Translations under genes and position numbers: made by a program
NCBI GenBank assembly: GCA_016190025.1
Contig: JACPRG010000132.1
Span: forward strand, 1-7,573
DNA from: Candidatus Tectimicrobiota bacterium
GTDB lineage: Bacteria; UBA8248; JACPRG01
Direction of reading: 5' to 3'
Length of the DNA: 7,573 nt
Part shown: one piece after another, positions 1 to 4,330 of the stretch
How the letters are laid out: each line of letters starts with the position of its first letter
How positions within the stretch are numbered: the stretch's first letter is position 1
The notes under the pieces: model-generated
Told to the model about the DNA's origin: nothing
The model's input: the letters and a program-made list of their open reading frames with translations, nothing else
Databases searched by the model: none

Positions 1-375
1 GCGCAGGGCCGAGCAGATCCCGGCCGGGAGGGCGACTAAAAGACTGAGTAGGAAGGCCGCGGCCATGAGCTGGAAGGTGTTGACGACCCGCACGAAGAGG
101 ATCTCACCCGTGGGGCGCTTGTACGTCCGCGAGAACCCCAGGTCGCCGGAGAGCACCTGCCGGACCCACTTCAGGTAGCGGATGTGGATGGGCTGATCCA
201 GCCCGTAGAGCCTGCGCAGGTTGGCGACGTCCTCCGCGGTGATGTTGGGCCGGGAGGTGACGAGCAGGTCCACCGGGTCGCCCGGCATGAGGCCCAGCAT
301 GTAGTACAGGACCACGGAGAGGATCGCCAGGACGAACAGCATGTGGACGAACCGCTTGAGAAGCTTGGTCGCCAT
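1..375 (-). CDS. ABC transporter permease, DppB/OppB type (N-terminal part, cut by window edge)
   Basis: Inner-membrane permease of a peptide/nickel-type ABC importer; the first 125 residues are visible and the rest lies left of the window. The ATG at 375-373 starts MATKLLKRFVHMLF and a first membrane helix at about residues 9-30. The family pattern follows: GDPVDLL at 32-38, LYGLDQPIHIRYLKW at 56-70 (matches the LGLD.P...QY..W block of DppB/OppB), SGDLGFS at 76-82, and a second hydrophobic segment at about 101-120. This N-terminal arrangement is typical of the first permease of Dpp/Opp systems. The substrate cannot be read from it. No strong Shine-Dalgarno is present, only a weak GAGCGGG. 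A family-5 binding-protein gene lies upstream in the same direction (2443-4110) but is separated by a haem gene on the other strand, so this permease probably uses the promoter candidate at 423-451. The frame is clean up to the edge. Confidence 0.9.
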   Translation of the reverse strand, partial: MATKLLKRFVHMLFVLAILSVVLYYMLGLMPGDPVDLLVTSRPNITAEDVANLRRLYGLDQPIHIRYLKWVRQVLSGDLGFSRTYKRPTGEILFVRVVNTFQLMAAAFLLSLLVALPAGICSALR

Positions 376-422
376 TGGCCCGCTCGCTGGAGAGAGAAAA
401 CACAGAGAACGAAGGCGAGGTT

Positions 423-451
423 ATTGTATCAGGCGGCAAACGTCCTCTGAA
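423..451 (-). promoter_or_regulatory. Candidate sigma70 promoter for the permease gene
   Basis: On the minus strand, TTCAGA (plus 446-451) and TACAAT (plus 423-428) are separated by 17 bp. The -10 matches TATAAT at 5 of 6 positions and the -35 matches TTGACA at 4 of 6. Transcription would begin near 416, about 40 nt ahead of the permease ATG. The position is sensible, because the permease is cut off from the binding-protein gene by an opposite-strand gene and needs its own promoter. It is inferred from hexamers only. Confidence 0.45.
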
Positions 452-471
452 CAGGCCGGCGCGAGTGGCGT

Positions 472-499
472 TTGACAACCCTCACGGGCGACCTATATT
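472..499 (+). promoter_or_regulatory. Strong sigma70-like promoter facing the octahaem cytochrome gene
   Basis: A perfect TTGACA (472-477) is followed after 16 bp by TATATT (494-499), which matches TATAAT at 5 of 6 positions. It sits in one of the few AT-richer patches of the window. Transcription would start near 506 and run towards the cytochrome ATG at 845, giving a leader of roughly 340 nt. Only 20 bp separate its -35 box from that of the minus-strand candidate at 423-451, so the two promoters are back to back and could share a regulator. Confidence 0.55.
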
Positions 500-564
500 C
501 CAAATTGGTTCCATGTAAATCTGATCCGCCAGCGACGAGGCGAGCGAAAATGGCGCGGCTCGCT

Positions 565-613
565 CTCAGCCAAGACGGGGGGCTGAGGTGGGGGCCGGGC
601 CTTTCTTCTTTTT
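565..613 (+). terminator. Weak terminator or attenuator candidate in the cytochrome leader
   Basis: A 7-bp stem (CTCAGCC 565-571, GGCTGAG 581-587) with a 9-nt loop is followed by a G-rich stretch and then the tract CTTTCTTCTTTTT (601-613). The gap between stem and T-rich tract is longer than in a classical intrinsic terminator, so this is a low-confidence call. If it works, it would end transcripts from the promoter at 472-499 after about 110 nt. Confidence 0.22.
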
Positions 614-788
614 GCGTCCCATCCTTCTCGATACCTCTCCAACCCATTGAGAAACGTCCTGTTCGGCTCGATGAAGGCGCGCGTCCGCCGGCCGGTTGCG
701 GTGACCTCCGCCCGCAGTCGGACGAGGGCCTTCGAGCGCCTCCCGAGGTCACAGACCTCAAGGGGAAAACAAAGGGGCGGCGAATGCG

Positions 789-848
789 ATGACGTTGATG
801 ATCGGGTGTCTCAATCGGGGGCGGCTCGTGGAAAGGGACTGTCCATGA
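789..848 (+). CDS. Possible 19-residue leader ORF overlapping the cytochrome start by ATGA
   Basis: The ATG at 789 opens MTLMIGCLNRGRLVERDCP and ends at TGA 846-848, which overlaps the ATG of the cytochrome gene (845-847) in the ATGA arrangement typical of translationally coupled genes. A purine-rich AAAGGGG lies at 771-777, slightly far for a Shine-Dalgarno. The peptide matches no family I know and shows no run of a single regulatory amino acid. It could be a coupling leader peptide or simply a chance ORF. The Shine-Dalgarno of the cytochrome (831-838) lies inside it, so translation through this ORF would affect access to that site. Confidence 0.25.
   Translation: MTLMIGCLNRGRLVERDCP
831..838 (+). 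promoter_or_regulatory. Ribosome binding site fixing the cytochrome start
   Basis: GAAAGGGA lies 6 nt ahead of the ATG at 845. Together with the signal peptide that begins exactly there, it selects 845 over in-frame start codons further upstream (the frame is open from about 647). Confidence 0.6.
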
Positions 849-2242
849 AAAGCTGGAAAATGCTGTTGCCGTTGGTTGTCGCCGCGGGGCTTTTCTTCCC
901 GTCGGCGGGCCCTCTTGCGCAAGAGAGACCGGGCGCCGCGTGCATCGCCTGCCACAAGTCCCTGTCGCCCGGCATTCTGAAACAATGGGAGGACAGCAAA
1001 CACAGCAAGGTAGGGGTGCAATGCGTCACGTGCCACGAGGCGAAGAAGGGCGACCCCTCCGCCTACGCGCACAACGGCTTCCGGATCACCGCCGTCCCGT
1101 CTCCCCGGTACTGCGAGGGCTGCCACGGGAAGGAGGTCGCCGAGAACGCCAGAAGCAAGCACGCGTGGGGGGCCTTCATGGGTCCGCTCCAGCCCTACTA
1201 TACGAAGGCCAGACAGATGGGGCTCGACCCCATGAGCCAGGAGACGGCCAGGAGGCTCAACCCGGAAGAGACGGCCAAGCGCGCCCTCACGCCCCTCTTC
1301 CCGGACAGCGGGATCCTGAAGAAGATCGGCCTGCTGGACGACCCCGCCTACCACCACAACAACGTCAACCTGGGCTGCATCGAGTGTCACGGGAGCTTCA
1401 TCATCGCCGAGCCCGGCGGAACGCTGAAGGGCTGGCCCAACGCGGGGGTCGGGAGAGTCAACCCCGACGGGAGCCTCGGCGCGTGCACCTCCTGCCACAC
1501 GAGGCACCGCTTCAGCGCCGCCGAGGCGCGGAAGCCCGAGACCTGCGGGCAGTGCCACCTGGGCCCCGACCACCCGCAGCATGAGATCTACACGGAATCC
1601 AAGCACGGCAACATCTACGCGGCCGACGGCGAGCGGTGGAACTGGGACGCCCGGGCGGGCGAGTGGGGCCCGAAGGACATCGTGGCCCCCACGTGCGCCG
1701 CGTGCCACATCAGCGGCTTCGGCGGCGCTGTCCCCACCACGCACGAGGTGGGCGCGAGGCTCTACTGGGAGCTTCAGCCGCCCAAGTCCGTCCCGCAGTG
1801 GAAGGGCCCGGAAGAGGTCGACCTGGTGCTCAAGCGGGTCCCCGACAAGGCCAAGGCGGAGAGAGGCCGGGCCGAGATGAAGAAGGTCTGCTACCAGTGC
1901 CACGCGCGGCAGTGGGCGGACAACTACTTCGTCGAGTTCGACAAGGTGGTGGAAGACTACAACCGGCTCTGGGCCTACACGGACGGCCTCCTCCAGACGG
2001 CCTACAAGGAGGGGCTGATCAGCAAGGACATCGCCCTCGATGAGACGCCGGAGATCATGCACTACCTCGTCTGGCACCACGACGGGCGGCGGTGGCGGAT
2101 GGGGGCGAGCATGATGGGCCCCGACTGGACGCACTGGAACGGCGCCGTGGACGCCATCCTGAACAAGCTGGGGACGATGATCAACGACATCGAGATGCGG
2201 CGGAGGATCAAGGCGCTGGAGGAGAGGCTGGGGAAGAAGTGA
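845..2242 (+). CDS. haoA: Octahaem c-type cytochrome of the hydroxylamine oxidoreductase family (probably reductive, epsilon-HAO-like)
   Basis: A 465-residue exported protein with a signal peptide (basic MKSWK, hydrophobic 6-20, cleavage near 25) and exactly eight CXXCH haem motifs, at residues 33, 60, 90, 178, 214, 234, 284 and 349. The middle is diagnostic of HAO: CTSCHTRHRFSAAEARKPE (214-232), then CGQCH, the active-site Asp-His pair at 242-243 (Asp267-His268 in Nitrosomonas HAO), YTESKHG, WNW and APTCAACH. By motif order, the fourth haem (CIECH 178-182) is the catalytic one. The C-terminal segment equivalent to the Nitrosomonas WTY, whose Tyr467 crosslinks to haem P460, reads PDWTHW here, with His430 at that place. 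HAO homologues without this tyrosine are known from epsilonproteobacteria and act as nitrite/hydroxylamine reductases, so periplasmic reduction is the likelier role. There is no C-terminal membrane helix; the chain ends in a charged helix. No HaoC/NrfH-type quinol partner is encoded beside it. Family assignment is firm; reaction direction is inferred. Confidence 0.9.
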   Translation: MKSWKMLLPLVVAAGLFFPSAGPLAQERPGAACIACHKSLSPGILKQWEDSKHSKVGVQCVTCHEAKKGDPSAYAHNGFRITAVPSPRYCEGCHGKEVAENARSKHAWGAFMGPLQPYYTKARQMGLDPMSQETARRLNPEETAKRALTPLFPDSGILKKIGLLDDPAYHHNNVNLGCIECHGSFIIAEPGGTLKGWPNAGVGRVNPDGSLGACTSCHTRHRFSAAEARKPETCGQCHLGPDHPQHEIYTESKHGNIYAADGERWNWDARAGEWGPKDIVAPTCAACHISGFGGAVPTTHEVGARLYWELQPPKSVPQWKGPEEVDLVLKRVPDKAKAERGRAEMKKVCYQCHARQWADNYFVEFDKVVEDYNRLWAYTDGLLQTAYKEGLISKDIALDETPEIMHYLVWHHDGRRWRMGASMMGPDWTHWNGAVDAILNKLGTMINDIEMRRRIKALEERLGKK

Positions 2243-2249
2243 GGCGCCC

Positions 2250-2264
2250 GGGGGGCTTTCCCCC
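2250..2264 (+). terminator. Small GC hairpin just after the cytochrome stop codon
   Basis: GGGGG (2251-2255), a CTTT loop and CCCCC (2260-2264) form a 5-bp stem starting 9 nt after the TGA. No T-tract follows, so it is at best a weak or factor-dependent terminator. Confidence 0.25.
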
Positions 2265-2298
2265 ATTCGAGCGGCCGCCTTCATAGAAGGCCGGGCTA

Positions 2299-2347
2299 TA
2301 GGGGCGCACAGCTTGCCCTCGCGAAGGCGGGGGGCCGTGCGCCCCTA
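2299..2347. repeat. REP-like inverted repeat in the convergent intergenic region
   Basis: TAGGGGCGCAC (2299-2309) and GTGCGCCCCTA (2337-2347) are perfect 11-bp complements around a 27-nt centre. This kind of element, with a TAGGGGCG tip in a convergent spacer, resembles the dispersed palindromic repeats found in many GC-rich genomes. It could also act as a bidirectional transcription barrier between the cytochrome and the binding-protein gene. Only one copy lies in the window, so its repetitive nature is not shown here. Confidence 0.5.
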
Positions 2348-2396
2348 CGAATCGGAGCGCAGCGGAGAGCGGAGCCAAAATCGGCGGCGGGCGGTA

Positions 2397-2417
2397 GGGC
2401 GGCCATCTCGGCCGCCC
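2397..2417 (-). terminator. GC-rich hairpin downstream of the binding-protein gene
   Basis: GGGCGGCC (2397-2404) and GGCCGCCC (2410-2417) form a perfect 8-bp all-GC stem with a 5-nt loop, 25 bp beyond the stop codon of the minus-strand gene ending at 2443. On the minus strand a TTTT comes only about 16 nt after the stem, so it is not a textbook intrinsic terminator. It is nevertheless the best terminator candidate for that gene, and it would split the binding-protein transcript from the permease further along. Confidence 0.4.
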
Positions 2418-2442
2418 CCGAGAGGCGGGCAGGATGCTCGCC

Positions 2443-4110
2443 TCACTTCATGAAGTGCCATGCCTCGGCGTTCCAGGTGACGGGCGTGTCCGTTCCGGTG
2501 GGCCTCCAGCCGCGGAAGTCGGGCCGGGTGGCCGAGACGTCCACCCGGAAGTACAGGGGGAGGGAGGGCAGCTCCTCCGTCCAGATCTCCTGTTCCCGGT
2601 GAAAGAGCCGGATCCGCTCCCGCTCATCCAGGGTGACCGGGATGAGGTGGTCGATGCGGGTGATCTCCTCGTGGACGAAGCCGGGGTTGTTCTGGCCCTG
2701 CCAGTTGTTCTTCTCGGAGGGGATGTTCTCTTTCGTCCACATCGCCTCGCCGTCGGAGGCCGGATTGAGAAGCCAGGCGTACATGGCCAAGTGGGGGAAC
2801 TTCCGGTAGCGCACGGTCTCGCCGAAGAAGACCTTCGCCGGCTGGTTGCGCAGCGTCAGCTCCACCCCCACTTTCCGCCAGTCGGACCGGAGGATCTGCT
2901 GGATCTTCTCCCTCACCTTGTCCCCAGCCGTCGTCATGAGGACGAGGCGCAACGCGACCCCCGCCCGGTTCCGGCGGACCCCGTCGGGCCCGGGTCTCCA
3001 GCCTGCCTCCTCCAGGAGCCCTCGCGCGCGCCCCGGGTCGTAAGGGTACTTCTTCACGCCGGGGTTGTAGCCGTAGTGCTGGGGCGGAAGCCAGGAGTGG
3101 GCGACCTGCTGCTTTCCCTCGAAGAGGGCCTTGACGATCCCTTCCCGGTTCGTGGCGTAGAGCAGCGCCTGGCGCACCCGCCTGTCCTTCAGGAGCGGGG
3201 AGTCGTGGTTGAAATCGATGTGCTCCCAGATCATGCCGGGGGTGAAGAGCGTGCGGAACTCCTTTCCCCTCCGCCTCTCCAAATCCAGGGCCTGGTCGAA
3301 GGAGAACCCCACCGGCGAGATGGCGTGCACGCCGCCCGAGGCCAGGTTCACCTCCAGGGCGCCGGTGTTGGGGATGACCTTGTAGACGATCCGGCGCAGC
3401 CGCCCGGCCGGCCCCGGGAAGCGCGGGTTGCGCTCCAGGACCAGATGGCTTCCCGGCTCCCACGCCGTGAGGCGATAGGGGCCGTTGGCGACGGGCCTCG
3501 TGTTGAAAAAACTCTCGCGGTAGGCCCTCGGCCCCTTCTGGAGAACGGGCTCGAGGACGCGCCGGGGGAGGGGGAAGTGGACGTCGTCGTTGGCCCGGGC
3601 GAAGTGCTCCTTCCAGGTCACGACGAGGGTGTAGGGGTCCGGGGCTTCCATCTTCTCGATGCGGCGGTCCACGTCCCGGGTGATCACGGGCATCCCCTCC
3701 GTCATGATGACCCGGTGAGCGAAGAGGAAGTCCTCCGCCGTGACAGGCGCGCCGTCCTCCCATTGGTAGCCCCTGCGGAGCCTCCAGGTGGTCCTCATCC
3801 TCCCGCCCGGCAGGAGCTCGATGCCGCCGTTCTGAAGGGTGGGGACCTCCGCCGCCAGGACGGGCCGGAGCTTGAGCGTGTCGTCCCGCAGGACCAGGGA
3901 CCGGAAGATGGCCCCGCGGATCTCCGTGCCGGCCATCATCTCGCCGAACAAGGGGTCCAGGCTGTCGGGCTCCTGGGCGATGCCGACGACGGCCTCGTCC
4001 GCCTTCGCAGAGGTCGATTTGGACCCGCCGGGAGCGGACGCCTCGTCCCCGCCGCAGCCTACGGCGAAGGCAAGAAGCAGAGCGACGAGAGGGACGAATG
4101 ACCGCCGCAT
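2443..4110 (-). CDS. ABC transporter substrate-binding lipoprotein, family 5 (DppA/OppA/NikA type)
   Basis: Periplasmic solute receptor that delivers a peptide-like or metal-chelate ligand to a DppBC-type permease. It has 555 residues, normal for the family. MRRSFVPLVALLLAFAVGC is a lipoprotein signal with the acylated cysteine at 19, followed by a Gly/Ser/Ala-rich linker to about 35. Family landmarks are EPDSLDPLFGEMMAGTE (47-63, the conserved start of the mature fold), DGAPVTAEDFLFAHRVI (119-135), VANGPYRLTAW (207-217), and DRRVRQALLYATNREGIVKA (309-328). The LPxLPLYF-like segment near 514-521 is typical of the C-terminal lobe. The start has a good Shine-Dalgarno, GGGAG, 9 nt upstream. The ligand cannot be told from sequence. 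It most likely works with the permease at 1-375, but an octahaem cytochrome gene on the other strand now separates the two. No frameshift or truncation is seen. Confidence 0.92.
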   Translation of the reverse strand: MRRSFVPLVALLLAFAVGCGGDEASAPGGSKSTSAKADEAVVGIAQEPDSLDPLFGEMMAGTEIRGAIFRSLVLRDDTLKLRPVLAAEVPTLQNGGIELLPGGRMRTTWRLRRGYQWEDGAPVTAEDFLFAHRVIMTEGMPVITRDVDRRIEKMEAPDPYTLVVTWKEHFARANDDVHFPLPRRVLEPVLQKGPRAYRESFFNTRPVANGPYRLTAWEPGSHLVLERNPRFPGPAGRLRRIVYKVIPNTGALEVNLASGGVHAISPVGFSFDQALDLERRRGKEFRTLFTPGMIWEHIDFNHDSPLLKDRRVRQALLYATNREGIVKALFEGKQQVAHSWLPPQHYGYNPGVKKYPYDPGRARGLLEEAGWRPGPDGVRRNRAGVALRLVLMTTAGDKVREKIQQILRSDWRKVGVELTLRNQPAKVFFGETVRYRKFPHLAMYAWLLNPASDGEAMWTKENIPSEKNNWQGQNNPGFVHEEITRIDHLIPVTLDERERIRLFHREQEIWTEELPSLPLYFRVDVSATRPDFRGWRPTGTDTPVTWNAEAWHFMK

Positions 4111-4173
4111 GCAAAGGATCTCCCACGCCGGAGGAAGGCCCCACTCCGGGCAGCCAGGGGGGAATTCCTCTCT

Positions 4174-4187
4174 GAGGTCCGGACCTC
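4174..4187. promoter_or_regulatory. 14-bp perfect palindrome upstream of the binding-protein gene (possible operator)
   Basis: GAGGTCCGGACCTC is a perfect 14-bp palindrome centred about 70 bp ahead of the start codon at 4110. It lies just downstream (minus-strand sense) of the -10-like TAAAAT, so it would overlap the start of transcription, a usual place for a repressor. A dyad with the same 6-bp arms, GAGGTC and GACCTC, spaced by 3 instead of 2, occurs at 745-759 ahead of the cytochrome gene. No regulator is assigned. Confidence 0.35.
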
Positions 4188-4195
4188 GAAGCCGG

Positions 4196-4201
4196 ATTTT
4201 A
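4196..4201 (-). promoter_or_regulatory. Possible -10 box for the binding-protein gene
   Basis: TAAAAT on the minus strand (plus 4196-4201) matches TATAAT at 5 of 6 positions within an otherwise GC-rich spacer. No good -35 box is seen 16-18 bp upstream, so the promoter might need an activator, or the gene might be read through from the gene ending at 4331. Confidence 0.25.
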
Positions 4202-4247
4202 CCGCAACCGGCGGCCGTTCATTGAGCGGGGGCGGATCAATGCCCGG

Positions 4248-4261
4248 CGCGCCGCGGCGCG
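4248..4261. repeat. 14-bp GC-only palindrome between the molybdenum enzyme and binding-protein genes
   Basis: CGCGCCGCGGCGCG is self-complementary over 14 bp. It has low complexity and might fold into a short hairpin downstream of the gene ending at 4331, but has no T-tract in either direction. Its function is uncertain and it may be chance in GC-rich DNA. Confidence 0.25.
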
Positions 4262-4330
4262 TTCGGCGGAGGCGCGAAGTTTCCCTGGAGAGGACGCTGA
4301 AGCCGTTGGCGAGATCGCGCCCCCCGATTC

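Larger units (their letters stand above)
500..844 (+). promoter_or_regulatory. Long structured leader upstream of the octahaem cytochrome gene
   Basis: No convincing protein gene lies in this stretch apart from the 19-codon ORF at 789-848. It holds four inverted repeats. First is GCGAGC (540-545) with GCTCGC (558-563). Second is CTCAGCC (565-571) with GGCTGAG (581-587), followed 13 nt later by the pyrimidine tract 601-613. Third is GTGACCTC (701-708) with GAGGTCAC (745-752). Fourth is GAGGTC (745-750) with GACCTC (754-759), which uses the same middle segment as the third and so cannot form together with it. A leader of this length with mutually exclusive pairings could be an attenuator, a riboswitch-like element or an operator cluster. 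I recognise no known riboswitch class. Repeats of this length also arise by chance in GC-rich DNA. Confidence 0.35.

Noticed and set aside
472..792. 106-codon plus-strand ORF in the cytochrome leader
   Set aside because: It starts inside the -35 box of the best promoter, has no ribosome binding site or family resemblance, and looks like random GC-rich translation.
647..844. Upstream in-frame extension of the cytochrome gene (66 codons)
   Set aside because: The extension is Arg-rich and low in information; a signal peptide begins at the ATG at 845, which also has a Shine-Dalgarno.
758..2284. Long open frame on the minus strand opposite the cytochrome gene
   Set aside because: It is the antisense shadow of a GC-rich gene; its translation is Arg/Pro/Val-rich with no family features, while the plus strand encodes eight haem motifs.
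2434..4101. Long open frame on the plus strand opposite the binding-protein gene
   Set aside because: Antisense shadow caused by GC-biased codons; there is no recognisable domain, whereas the minus strand gives a complete family-5 binding protein.
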